Source: Trichomonas vaginalis G3 (Eukaryota; Parabasalia; Trichomonadida; Trichomonadidae). From it: a DNA stretch of 64,000 nt. The stretch lies in assembly GCF_026262505.1 (NCBI RefSeq), contig NC_067206.1:25869896-25933895 (forward strand), written 5' to 3'. The position numbers were made by a program, and so were the translations under genes. Below, piece after piece: positions 1 through 10,145 of the stretch. Each line of letters starts with the position of its first letter. Positions within the stretch are counted from its first letter, which is position 1. The notes under the pieces are model-generated. The model was not told the DNA's origin. It saw only the letters and a list, made by a program, of their open reading frames with translations, and did not search any database.

Positions 1-1465
1 TATCAATTCATCACATGGGAGAATTACGAAGAAGAATTATATAAAGTGGAACCATTCACTCAAGATTCATTTTATTCAGCATTAACCCAAGAAACTATAT
101 CAGATAGTGATTATCAAATATATCTCAATGATGCTAAAAACTTTAAGAATAGATTAGAATATTTTATTCATTATTGCAATAAAGATGTTGAAATTATGAT
201 TGACCCAATTGATAAAATTATTGAAGAAACATTTGTTTATAAAATTGACACGCTTCATAATCTTTCTTTATCATCGAATGCTTCAATGATTCGTTACGCT
301 TTAGCATATAAAGACTTTAATCCTAATGAAAAATATCCTGAGGAAGAGATAGAATCAAGTTTTGAATTAACGAAAAAGTATTGGAAATATAAAATTGAAT
401 CATATAAGAAACAAGATGAAAAAGCAGAAAGGGATACTAAAAATAATGTTTCAATGGATGATTTTCAATACTATCACGATTTAATCCTTTCATCTAAATG
501 CAAAATGTGTGGTAAAGCGTTTACATATGGAAATAAACCAACATTGGATAGAATCGATAATGAAAAACCACATACCAAAGAAAATTGTCAGTTAATGTGT
601 TGTTATTGCAATGTCGTGAAATCAAATAAAGATGAAGATGTTCAACGTTTAAGAATCAATTTAAGAAATTATGCATTAAAAAATAATTTACCAATGACTT
701 TAGATTCAGTTGAAGCTTATCACATTCTCCGTAATGGAATTACTGGTGGTTTATCAAATGTTCAACATAGAGTAAATCTTAAAGGAATCACGCACATTAA
801 TAAACTTGCATATAATCCAGAAACTAAAACTGTATCAAATGAGGACACCACCAACATTATGACTCATTTCGTTGGTGTTGATTTTAATTCATTATATCCT
901 TCATCATTTTCATCTAATCCTCATGATTTCATTCAATATACTGACCATAAAATGTATATGCCGGGAAGATTGAATGGTGTTATCATTTGTGATACAGCAA
1001 CAAAGAAAGCAAAAGCACTGGGAATAATTAAGAAGAAAAATACTTTATTCGTGGCTGAAGTAAAGGGTCACATTGATGAAAAATACATTAATGATTACAT
1101 AAACTTTTTACCGATAATAAGAAACTTAGATATTATCACAGATGAAAAAACAATTGGCAGTTTTATGTATAATTACATGAAATCAAACAATCTACCAGTT
1201 GACCAGAAACAGAGAAAATTAACTCAGTTAGCATCAACACACAACCAATATCAACCATTTTCTTCTTATTATCTTTGGTATCTAATCGACAGATTTCATT
1301 TTATCATTGATGACATTCAATCAATTTTAACATTTACGAAAAACACTTGTTTTAATGAATTTGCGAACGAATTTATGAACGAAAGACAAAAGGCTGAATT
1401 AGAAGGAAATAAAGAAAAAAGTTTATTTTGTAAGATTTCACTTAATGGATCATATGGTTACGATG

Positions 1466-1472
1466 CAATGAA
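1466..1472. repeat. Target duplication of the 3.2-kb insertion, left
   Basis: CAATGAA occurs here and at 4661-4667, while the uninterrupted polymerase copy has this sequence once. The repeat can be extended to CAATGAATA, where it overlaps the terminal TA of the inverted repeat. Confidence 0.8.
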
Positions 1473-1640
1473 TAGAGATGCGAGTTTCCGAATTTTTTTA
1501 GCCCTGGGATGTCATAACCGCTGCGGTTTTGTAAAATTTGGGATAAATTTTGACAATCCATTTTTGTGGGATGTACGTTTATATCAATTTGCTCGGCGTT
1601 TGCCGAGCTATTGTACAATCCTACTCGAATTCATTACGCA

Positions 1641-2124
1641 GCCCTGGTCACTCAAAGGCCAGGGCATACAATTACAAAATAGTAGAGTGAGACTCTTCTA
1701 ATTTCTTCCAATCACAAGGAAGATCTTAGAAGAGCCTCACTCTACTCGAACACATTACGCAGCCCTGGTCACTCAAAGGCCAGGGCATACAATTACAAAA
1801 TAGTAGAGTGAGACTCTTCTAATTTCTTCCAATCACAAGGAAGATCTTAGAAGAGCCTCACTCTACTCGAACACATTACGCAGCCCTGGTCACTCAAAGG
1901 CCAGGGCATACAATTACAAAATAGTAGAGTGAGACTCTTCTAATTTCTTCCAATCACAAGGAAGATCTTAGAAGAGCCTCACTCTACTCGAACACATTAC
2001 GCAACCCTGGTCACTCAAAGGCCAGGGCATACAATTACAAAATAGTAGAGTGAGACTCTTCTAATTTCTTCCAATCACAAGGAAGATCTTAGAAGAGCCT
2101 CACTCTACTCGAACACATTACGCA
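1641..2124. repeat. Four tandem copies of a 121-bp hairpin-containing unit
   Basis: The units begin at 1641, 1762, 1883 and 2004 and are almost identical; the fourth has ACCCTGG where the others have GCCCTGG. Each unit contains a short palindrome GCCCTGG...CCAGGGC and a near-perfect inverted repeat of about 21 bp per arm (AGTAGAGTGAGACTCTTCTAA against its complement with one mismatch) separated by about 23 bases. A transcript from either strand would fold into eight stem-loops. The high identity points to recent amplification. Confidence 0.95.
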
Positions 2125-2380
2125 GCTCCTGCTCAACAATGAGCAGGTCTTACCACTTTGAGAGGCTTTCGTTCGAGTTCTGATGCAGATCCCAACGCGA
2201 GCGAGAGTCTCTCAAGCAAGCTTCTAATTCGTAGCTAGAGTTTCACTCTTATGAACTGGCAGCCAATTTGAGAGACTTTCACTCGAGATCTAATGAAAAA
2301 TCAGAACTCGGCCAAAAATTGCCCAAACAGGCTTGTAATTCGTAGCTATAGTATTGATCGTATGGATGTGTTGCCAATAT

Positions 2381-2434
2381 GAGAGACTTTCGCTCGATGT
2401 CTGATATTGCATCAGACATCGAGCGAAAGTCACT
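2381..2434. repeat. Perfect 21-bp stem hairpin in the insertion
   Basis: GACTTTCGCTCGATGTCTGAT at 2385-2405 is followed by a 5-base loop and its exact complement at 2411-2431. Related GAGAGACTTTCG/CACTCG sequences without a long partner arm occur at about 2160 and 2270, so this is one member of a local repeat family. Confidence 0.9.
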
Positions 2435-3238
2435 CAAAACAGCTTAGACATGTCTATTTTGACGGCATTAAATGATTTCATAGGAAATGTCTCAGTTGTT
2501 AATTAAGTTCACGTGAGCTTTTATGAATGAAAATAAGTAAAAAAAAAGAATTTTCTCAAAAAAAATTGTGTACGCATTGAAATTTTTATCTATAAATTTA
2601 GATATGTCATCAATAATATAATATAATTTTAAATTCGTGGAGTACACTTGGGATAATTGAATATGGGCTACCCCATCCCAACCTCTCAAACTTCCTCTGA
2701 ATTTGGACAAGGTATCCCAATCCCAAAGACCTATCTGAATAAAATGAAATAAGTATATTATATATATTATTTATTTGCTAATAATGAGCATAAATCGCTA
2801 AAATTATGAAGAAATTAAAAATTAAAAATTAAAATTAGAAAAAAATGTTGATTTAATGAGAGAATATTGTAGAAAAATAGAATTATTAGCTAAAATACGT
2901 ATTAATTTTATGATATTTCAATCACATTAACGAAAATCGCCCATTTTTAATTCAAATATAGATCCAAGGTGATGTGATTTTTGCATCCCTGGGATGGACG
3001 ATACACCCAAAGTGTCACCTTTTTTGGGATAACATGAATTTGAAATATCATGAGAGTTCTGCAAACCATATGCACAATATCTATTCAGCCTGACTTCTTG
3101 TATATATGAGTTAGACTTCTTAAATATTGTGCTTGGGGCGATATAAGCATTTCCGAGATTACCATCGTGCTCTATAGTATGCTACTTCTCCCTGGTTCTA
3201 GCTCAGTTCCAAGGATATTGGCGTTCAAGGATTTGGCA

Positions 3239-3990
3239 AGGTCCTTCCGAAGTCTCTCATTCGATGAGAGATTTCGGAAGAATCTTGCCTTAAAGTACTC
3301 CAACTCTTGTTCTTTTGTTCCTAAATAGTGAGAAAAGTTATTTGACTACTTAAGGTAGAGATTATCCGAGGTCCCTCATTTGATGAGAGGCCTCGGATAA
3401 TCTCTGCCTTAAAATTGTACACTTGTAGTCCATGAGAGTGTAAGTATACATTGATAGGACAGCTTTCTTCTGAAGTCTTAGATTTGATGAGAACCTCAGA
3501 AGAAAACTGTCCTATTTTATAGTAAAAGGAGTTTCAGGAGCTCCAAAGCTCCCTTTCGTAAGGATTAGGAGCTTTGGAGCTCCTGGTTCGTAGATGTGTT
3601 TCGCATCTTTCATCAGCAAAGGACATTTACCATCTGGGACTCTGTTGATGGAGACTCAGGAGCTCCAAAGCTCCCTTTAGTAAGGATTAGAAGTTTTGAA
3701 GCTCCTGGTTCGTAGACGTGTTTCGCATCTTTCATCAGAAGAGGCCCAAATGGTAAATAGCCTCTGCTGATGAGCTTCAGGAGCTCCAAGGCTCCCTCTC
3801 GTAACGATTAGGAGCTTTGTAGCTCCTGAAGGTAAGGTAGGATTGCTCTGATCTCTAATCAGTAGATGCCATGCCTCATTATGAACTCTACTGACAAGAT
3901 CAAGAGCTCCAAGGACTCCCTTTGAGTTAGTGGCGTTCTCACCATTTAGTAGGATTGCTGATCCTACTAATGAAGTGATCACTTAGTATA
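3239..3990. repeat. Series of five or more hairpins in the insertion
   Basis: Successive stem-loops lie at about 3239-3291 (CTTCCGAA...TTCGGAAG), 3356-3410 (GATTATCCGAGG...CCTCGGATAATC), 3460-3515 (TTCTTCTGA...TCAGAAGAA) and 3530-3590 (GGAGCTCCAAAGCTCC...GGAGCTTTGGAGCTCC). The last type recurs at about 3658-3710 and 3777-3826. The loops contain similar TCATTTGATGAGA or TTCGTAAGGATTAGGA motifs, so the hairpins appear to derive from a few templates. No protein is supported here. Confidence 0.88.
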
Positions 3991-4660
3991 CGTTTTGAAT
4001 AAATTGAATTTTTTTTAGAATTTAGTATTTTTTATAGACATCACATGTATATTATAAATACATAAATATATTCTTTAATTCAAAAAATTCAATTCGGTTT
4101 TGGGATGGGTATCCCAGCCCCAAGTATTCAATTTTATTCAATTTTTAAAGAATTTTGGGTTGGGATGCCCAGACCAAAACAAGCTTTATATTTTGATGTG
4201 TAGATACGTATGTGTGCATCATTGTTGTGTTATATATTATGTTTTTAATGAAAAAAAATCTGATTCAAAAAAAATTATCACTAATTAGTTGATAATATAA
4301 AGAAAAAATAGATAAATTGTATGTTTTGAGAGTATTTATCCACATTCACTCATATGAATTTCATTAAATAGCGTCTTTTTACTCCCAAATTTATTTTGAA
4401 TTATTGAAATCAAAGAAAAAAAATTAGAAAAATTTCTCGAAATTTTTATTTTCAAAAAAAATTTGGATTTTATATTGAAAACTGACACTGGGAGGACGAT
4501 AGGGCTGGGATTGGAGATACCCCGCTCACTTGGGAAAAATACGGATCTATAATTCAAATGGGCGGGAAAAAAATAAAATTCCAAAAAAAATTGAATTGGG
4601 GAAACGATAGGGGACGGGATATGAGAAACCCCATATGTTTGGGAATTTTTCGCATCACTA

Positions 4661-4667
4661 CAATGAA
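4661..4667. repeat. Target duplication of the 3.2-kb insertion, right
   Basis: Second copy of CAATGAA, immediately after CGCATCACTA at the right end of the insertion. Confidence 0.8.
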
Positions 4668-5580
4668 TACACAAAATTACGCAAAGACTAAAATAATGAA
4701 TGCACAGAAGGCACGCGTTGCATGTATGTCAAATAAGTTTAAAAACATAAGAGAAATAGGTGAAGATACATATCAAGTGATGCTTAAAGATAGATTTTAT
4801 AGATGTGATACGTGTTTACAAGAGGCATTCTTCACTTTAGATAATGCTAAATACTGGTATTTGGTTTTCATTTATGATTTTATGTATAAATGCATGGATG
4901 TTAATCGTTTTCATTTCATTGAAGGTGATACTGATTCATCTTATTGGGCAATCGCTGGCGACCCAAATCTTCCTAACACTCAAGCATTTCAAGCAATTGT
5001 TACCGATAAAAAATTTTATGATAAAAACATTTTCAAATTCGCACCATTTGATTTCTTCTGTTTTGATGAGAAATTTAAACCTAAATTAAAGAATAAAGCT
5101 GAAGAAAAAGCACATGAGAAAAAATTATTGGGTTTAGCAATTGAGAAACAAGGTGATAACATGGTTGCTTTATGTCCTAAATGTTATACATCATTCAACG
5201 GTTCAATTGATGGAAGTGATTTTAAAAAGATTGCACAAAAAATGAAAGGTGTTAGTTTACGACAAAATAAGCAATTAACATCTAAAAAATATTTGGATAT
5301 AATAAATGATAAAGTGATATTTGATGGTCAGAATATTAATTTACAACTTAAAAACGGGTCAATGACTCGCTTAACAATCGGTAAGACTGCATTAACAGGA
5401 GCACACACTAAGGCCGTATGTTGTGAAAATGGATGTTGTATGCCATTTATTTAATACAATTTAAAATTTTATTTTTAATGAAATGCCACAGAAGAGACAA
5501 AAGGAACCGTTAATGATGGTTTTGATACTATGATTCAAAGAGGTGGGCACCCTTAAAACATTGATTTTATTTTTATATAA

Positions 5581-7132
5581 ATGGATAACGTAGATTTAAA
5601 AATTTTAATTGATGATTTAGTATTTAATCAAAATTTTCTTAGTTATTATGAATTAAAATCATATCTCCAAAAACATAATAATATAACGGGTGATGATATG
5701 GAATATTATTATCCATATTATAAAAATGAAATTTTGAAATATCATAATAAAATAATTTCTGAAATTAAAGACAAAATTAAAAATAATGAATATACAAAGG
5801 GAAAAACTAAATCACAACTTAAACAGTTGAAAGATTTCAAAAATAAAGTATTAACAGAAGAAGATATTGATGGATTATATAATTTATATAATCCTGAGCC
5901 ACAAAAGCCAAAGCCGAGGTCTAAAGTAGCAAATGTTCAACAGCTAAAGGAACAAAACGCCCAGGTCCTTCAGACCATAAATGATGCACAAGCTTTAATT
6001 TATGATTCATTAGTTAAACCATATTCAGCCCGACTTTTAAATGAAGATCAACTTTTGGAATTCATCCTTCAACATAAACTCGAAGCGGGAAAGTATATCA
6101 AACCTTTATATACAGCATATTTAAAACAAATGAATAGAATACATCCAGAATTAATGAAAGGAAAATCAACAACTAAAACTTCATCATCCAAAATCAAAGC
6201 AGATAAAATTAAACCACTTGCAATACCAAAACCTCCAACGACAGTACCGCCTCCTCCTTCAGTTAATCCTTCATCATTCACTTTATTATATCCATTTCAA
6301 ACATTAAAGAAACAAAAAGATTTTAAAAGGGTTTCAAGATATTAAATAAACCAATTGACCCGAAAATTCAACCGTTAAAGGAAAAATTTAGTCGCCCTTC
6401 ATTTGCTCCATATCCATATTCATACGAAATCGATCATTTAGAATATTCAAAAGGAAACGTTACTTATTTATTTGCCATTAACATTAACACTAGATATTTA
6501 TATTGCATTCCAGTGAAAGGGAAAACAGAACAGAAACAAGAAGAGCTATTCAATACTTACTAGATCATGAAAGAGTAGATAATATAAGGGGTGATGGTGA
6601 TAAAGGATTTCAGGCAACTATGACTCATTATTTCCCACAAATTAATTTTTACTTCTCATCTTCTCCATATACGTTTCATAATAAAATAGTTGATGCGGTA
6701 ATGAGAACTCTTAGAGATGCGTTAGGGGTTAACGGTCAGATATACTGGGATGGAAATCATGACTCCATCATACAACAGTTAGTATATTATTACAATAATA
6801 CATGGCATAGAACTATAAACATGAAACCAGTGGAAATGAAAAATGATATTTCAAAAGAATGGGAATATATTAGAAAGCAAATGGAAAGGTTGAATGATGT
6901 TAAACGTGAACAAATTAATTCGGGGCTCATGAATTTTAAACAAGGGGATAAAGTTTTGATTCATCTCGATTATGGAAAAACTGATAAATCAATGACAAAA
7001 AGAAGACGAAGATTTGACACAATAGCTGAATTTGTTAGATATATTAACGGTAATGCATTAGTTGAAGTTGACAATAAATTAATAGAAATTCCGATTTATT
7101 TTATTACTCCATTATATTTAAATAATATTTAA
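5581..7132 (+). pseudogene. Family A integrase (rve, retroviral-type), left copy
   Basis: The N-terminal part is lysine and tyrosine rich with a proline-rich linker. The catalytic RNase H-like fold follows, with YEIDHLEYSKGN (first acidic strand) and NIRGDGDKGF (second), then a C-terminal basic segment (KRRRRFD) and a small beta domain. This is the Polinton integrase that joins element ends to the target and makes the short target duplication. It is broken about once. The start is the ATG preceded by TTTTATTTTTATATAA, the element-type start motif. It lies 126 bp downstream of the polymerase in the same direction. The right copy is at 20446-21980. Confidence 0.88.
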
Positions 7133-7153
7133 TTTTTTTTTATTTCGTAAGAA

Positions 7154-7441
7154 ATGAGTGACAACAAAGCGTCCAAGAGTCCAGACGATGAATATAAAAA
7201 GAAACTAAACAGAATTAAATCAAAAATATGCTATTACAAAAAGAAGCCACAATGCGGTGGGGTTGATGCCCATAAAACTAATGGAACTGAAAACGATAAA
7301 GAAATAATTGAAAAATTAGAAACTTATCGTTCAATCATTAAACTGAGTGAAGCAAAAATAAAAGAATTTAATAGAATAAATAAATTGATTGGAAGAGATG
7401 AATTTAATAAAGATGAATTTTTAAACTCAATCCAAATTTAA
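7154..7441 (+). CDS. Small lysine-rich protein, family A, left copy (95 aa)
   Basis: No family is recognised. The protein is highly charged and mostly lysine and glutamate (KKKLNRIKSKICYYKKK, then KIKEFNRINKL), predicted helical and probably coiled. It begins at the ATG of TTCGTAAGAAATGAGTGAC, a start context also seen upstream of the gene near 48.7 kb. It follows the integrase by 21 bp, suggesting coordinated expression. The right copy (20161-20424) is 87 aa, differing mainly by an 8-aa stretch absent there. Looks whole. The role is unknown; a DNA-binding or virion accessory role would be a guess. Confidence 0.7.
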   Translation: MSDNKASKSPDDEYKKKLNRIKSKICYYKKKPQCGGVDAHKTNGTENDKEIIEKLETYRSIIKLSEAKIKEFNRINKLIGRDEFNKDEFLNSIQI

Positions 7442-7602
7442 TTTTTATTTTTCTTTGACAACATCTCTCTTTCCATCATTACTGCATAACCACATTTTCT
7501 CAGTTTTAGTGGTTTGTTATTTTTAATTCGTTCTTGCATCATTTTTATCATTTCCTCCCTTGTTATGATTCGTGGTAAATTTTGAGCTTGTGGGGTATCC
7601 AT
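7438..7602 (-). CDS. 54-aa conserved ORF convergent with the small lysine-rich gene
   Basis: The frame reads MDTPQAQNLPRIITREEMI then MKMMQERIKNNKPLKLRKCG-like sequence, rich in Arg and Lys, and ends KKNKN. It overlaps the 3' end of the convergent gene by four bases. The same ORF with the same overlap is at 20000-20164 in the inverted copy, with only a few changes (MDTPQ to MNTPQ, KKN to RKN, silent third positions), which argues that it is real. An element-type A/T-rich start motif lies just upstream (TATTTTTATCATAAATG sense). Function unknown; possibly a small DNA-binding or helical protein. Confidence 0.65.
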   Translation of the reverse strand: MDTPQAQNLPRIITREEMIKMMQERIKNNKPLKLRKCGYAVMMEREMLSKKNKN

Positions 7603-7664
7603 TTATGATAAAAATAAAAATTTGTCATAAACGACCAAAAATATATTTTATCGTTAATGTTTTC

Positions 7665-7789
7665 AGGTTATTCAATAATTAATTATTTTTGAAGAACTGA
7701 AGGTGTCACCAGGTCACCAGGTCACCAGGTTATTTAACTTCTCTGAAAAAATGAGACAACATGACATTTTGACAACACAGCAGGGGAAG
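7665..7789 (+). repeat. ~120-bp dispersed repeat, + orientation
   Basis: The conserved blocks are GAAGAACTGAAGGTGTCAC, then a variable GGTCACCA block, AACTTCTCTGAAAAA and GAGACAACATGACATTTTG. Nine copies occur in family A: + at about 7.67, 14.41, 14.54, 14.66 and 15.04 kb and - at about 17.57, 17.69, 18.24 and 19.80 kb. Here the variable block is three GGTCACCA units. Confidence 0.88.
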
Positions 7790-7813
7790 GCAAAAATAAA
7801 TTCAAATCATACT

Positions 7814-7951
7814 TTATAAAGCTTCATTTACAGGTATTTCATCGTCAGTAAATGAATCCTCATTATCGTTTGGTTCAACCTGTTTATATAATCCTTTCAT
7901 TTCTTCTTTCAAAACATAATACCATGTTTGTTTACCATCTATTCTTCTCTG
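7814..7951 (-). pseudogene. Remnant of the 3' end of the primase-helicase gene
   Basis: The - strand matches the last ~45 codons of the helicase at 15224-17535, including the acidic tail NDNEDSFTDDEIPVNEAL and the stop region. The rest of the gene is absent. A second remnant with the same boundary on the inner side is at 18529-18666, and both are followed by the same KilA-N/GIY-YIG-like gene. Confidence 0.88.
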
Positions 7952-8043
7952 ATGTTGACATTACTGTCATTTCATACAAAATAAAAATAATTTTAAAACT
8001 AACTTTATTTTCTGACTTTCACAAAAGACCAAAAATAAACGCT

Positions 8044-8655
8044 TTACATGTATTTTTCAGCAACTTCGTCAAATAATTTTATAGCTTTATCTATCTCATC
8101 TACTTCAAACGTTTCTTTACCTTTCATGGGAGCACCATACCTTTTCTCAAACTTTTCAAGTAGTTCTGTTTCTGCAGCTCTCATATCATTAACGAACACA
8201 ACCTTGACTCTATTGACTGTACTGTCATATCTTTGAGTTATATTATATGTTCTTCCTATCTTATATCTCTTTGTATTGAAGTCCTTCGGTTTCTGAACGA
8301 TGTAAAGTAAGCCTTCACTGCAACGTTCTGAGTCGAATGAACCATATGTTATGAAGTTATATCCAACAACTGGGTCTAACCATAACAAAACTATTGGTAT
8401 AAGACTTTTGTCAATGAGATATGCTCTTGTTCCATGAAATGCTACTGATATCATAAGCTCAGGATTTCTTGTCAAAATTTTCTGAGTTGAAGCATTTCTA
8501 ACCCAGTCGCTTGTTTTCTTTTCAGATGGAGATATAATGTCTGACAAAGAATATTTGTTGTATTTCTTTGAGTATCTTACGTTTAAATCACCTATTCTAA
8601 CCACTTTGGTGTCATTGTCAATCTTTCTAACTGTTTCAAACTCAATGTTTGACAT
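8044..8655 (-). CDS. KilA-N / MUG113 (GIY-YIG-like) two-domain protein, copy 1
   Basis: The 203-aa protein has an N-terminal KilA-N-like half (VRIGDLNVRYSKKYNKYSLSDI, NPELMISVAFHGTRAYLIDKSLIPIVLLWLDP) and a C-terminal half resembling the MUG113/T5orf172 branch of GIY-YIG domains (GLLYIVQKPKDFNTKRYKIGRT, then AAETELLEKFEKRYG). Such proteins are common in large DNA viruses and probably bind DNA and may cut it. An upstream ATG gives six more residues (MYVKTV), but it lies inside the TTTTATTTTGTATGTAAAG start motif, so the second ATG is preferred. Near-identical copies are at 18759-19370 (same strand) and 37394-38043 (in element B). Looks whole. Confidence 0.78.
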   Translation of the reverse strand: MSNIEFETVRKIDNDTKVVRIGDLNVRYSKKYNKYSLSDIISPSEKKTSDWVRNASTQKILTRNPELMISVAFHGTRAYLIDKSLIPIVLLWLDPVVGYNFITYGSFDSERCSEGLLYIVQKPKDFNTKRYKIGRTYNITQRYDSTVNRVKVVFVNDMRAAETELLEKFEKRYGAPMKGKETFEVDEIDKAIKLFDEVAEKYM

Positions 8656-8811
8656 TACTGTCTTTACATACAAAATAAAAAATTTTCTTAGAAAATAAAA
8701 TTAGCGTTATTTTTCTAACTAATGAAATTCATTATTTTTGTTGCTGAATTCAGTAAAAATATATTTTAGGTGAAGAGGTGAGATTTCACCTAATTTTTCA
8801 CCCCAGTTATT

Positions 8812-9776
8812 TTATAAGCGTTTTACATGAATTGTACGATGTATATTTGAAATTCTAAACAATTTCGTAGCTTCTATTTCTTCTGTCAGTATGTCAAAAG
8901 TTTTAACAATGCCGAAAGTTTCTTTATACTTCTTCTTGACGTCAGATAGAAGGAAATCGTCAGCTGTTGGATAGTTTTTGTTCAGAAATGCTAACATGTC
9001 CATTTTATCTTCTGCTGGTTTCTCTACTTCTTTCTTTAAGTCAGCATAGTCGTTTCTATACGTTCTATCTCTTTGACGGAGTAGTTATATTTCCTCATTG
9101 CTGCTTTACATTTTGAACATTGCGGATTCATTTTTGCGTTATACATTGAAATTTGACCTGCTAGAACAACTAAGGCGTCAATGGTTTTCTTTAACTCAAA
9201 AGTTGTTGGTTTTATTTGTCCATTCCATATTTTACATCTTTTATCTTTATCTCTTATCTGCCATACACATTCAGCAACTAATGAAACAAAGTTGTCGTAT
9301 GTCTTAAACTCCTCAGATTTATATATGTCAGAGATGTTCTTATATACCATGTCGCAATCTTTGTTCATAACTTTATGGTTGCAATGAAAACCAAGGAATT
9401 CATAGTTTACTTTACGTATGAACTTCTTTATTTCTACTGAATCAGTAACTTTAACTTCTATTTCATCGAATTCAGGAATAGTTAGTTTTTGTTGCTGAAC
9501 TTCCGGTAATTTGGGTAAATGGTCTATGATATCTTGCATTTCATATAGCTCCTCTCCATTTGTTTCATCTTTCGCACTACAGTCTAAATTACTTGTTAAA
9601 AGTTCTTGCTTAATTCTTTGTATTTCTGTTTCAAAAGTATATGAAGAAGGAATAAAGCTTTTCATCTCTACCAACATTGACGTAGGATTCATGACTAGCG
9701 AGTTTGGTGCTGTAGTTGTGGACAGAGTCCCGCCGTTCGTGGCTTGAATTGTTGTTGTGCCGATTGTTGAAATCAT
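8812..9776 (-). pseudogene. Conserved Maverick gene of unknown function, family A copy
   Basis: The protein begins MISTIGTTTIQAT and has a central conserved region (KFIRKVNYEF, WNGQIKPTTFELKKTIDALV) and a CSKCKAAMRKYN motif that could be half of a zinc knuckle, followed by a charged C-terminal helix. No known family is recognised. A very similar gene lies at 36113-37049 in element B in the opposite orientation, so it is shared by both Maverick families. It is broken about once. The start lies a few bases downstream of TTTTATTTTGTATAAAAG, the element start motif. Confidence 0.7.
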
Positions 9777-9954
9777 ATCTTTTATACAAAATAAAAAAAT
9801 AAAACTAACTTTATTTCTTCTGTCTTAAGGAAATTCATGAAAATTCACGAGAAAGCAAAAGCAATCTGAGCCGCTAAGCGGTGAGGGTGAGAAAACTGGT
9901 GAAAAAGGAGGTGAAAAATTAGGTGAGAAAACTGGTGAAATCTCACCTCTTCAC

Positions 9955-10128
9955 CTAAAATATATTTTTACTGAATTCAGCAACAAAATGAACGAGGTCA
10001 GGATGTATGTAAATACCTTTGAATTCATTTATAACACCCTTTGTAAGCTCATAAAATGCTTGTTTTGAGGTGGAGCCAAAAGTGGCTCGACCGTATTCTT
10101 TCAACCAAAACTCAAGAATTTCCTGCAT
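9955..10128 (-). pseudogene. Short KilA-N-like remnant, copy 1
   Basis: The segment MQEILEFWLKEYGRATFGST then FKGIYIHPDLVHFVAEF fits the KilA-N core (the GxYVHPDLxxxxAxW pattern). It is only about 57 aa, much shorter than typical KilA-N proteins, and is treated as a remnant. A GAATTC-centred palindrome (10146-10169) lies immediately upstream. The second copy is at 19431-19610. Confidence 0.65.
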
Positions 10129-10145
10129 GAATTTTGTATAAAAAA

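Larger units (their letters stand above)
1473..4660. mobile_element. 3.2-kb non-autonomous insertion rich in hairpins, within the polymerase
   Basis: Comparison with the uninterrupted polymerase copy defines the insertion. CAATGAA lies just before it and again just after it (4661-4667). The ends are short imperfect inverted repeats, TAGAGATGCGA on the left and the complement of TAGTGATGCGA on the right. If the repeat is read as 9 bp (CAATGAATA) it would fit a Mutator-like element, but 7 bp is equally allowed, so no family is assigned. The interior has a four-copy 121-bp tandem repeat, at least five long hairpins and AT-rich ends with GGGATGGG/CCCATCCC-like motifs. No transposase or other convincing protein is present. 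Base composition is clearly less AT-rich than the host element at about 1.5-2.5 and 3.2-4.0 kb. Confidence 0.8.
1..5454 (+). pseudogene. Family A protein-primed DNA polymerase B, left copy, split by an insertion
   Basis: The frame is open from base 1, so the gene starts before the window. Visible parts in order are a YCNKDVEIM exonuclease III-type motif, an HNH-like zinc segment at about 498-620 (two CxxC pairs around LDRIDNEKPHT), the DFNSLYPS palm motif A, the NGSYGYD motif B, and past the insertion GDTDSSYW (motif C) and a C-terminal cysteine-rich tail. It replicates linear element DNA in the protein-primed mode known for Polintons, adenoviruses and phi29. The 3.2-kb element at 1473-4660 interrupts it. 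Otherwise it closely follows the copy at 22106-25557. It lies upstream of the integrase in the same direction. Confidence 0.88.

Noticed and set aside
1641-2124. Possible CRISPR array
   Set aside because: The units are whole 121-bp tandem repeats without unique spacers, inside a eukaryotic mobile insertion.
3677-3982. 101-aa ORF in the hairpin region
   Set aside because: It runs across inverted repeats and has no protein-like pattern or relative.
6069-6281. ORF opposite the integrase linker, also at 21298-21510
   Set aside because: It is the antisense of a proline-rich linker (giving Gly/Val runs); conserved only because the sense strand is.
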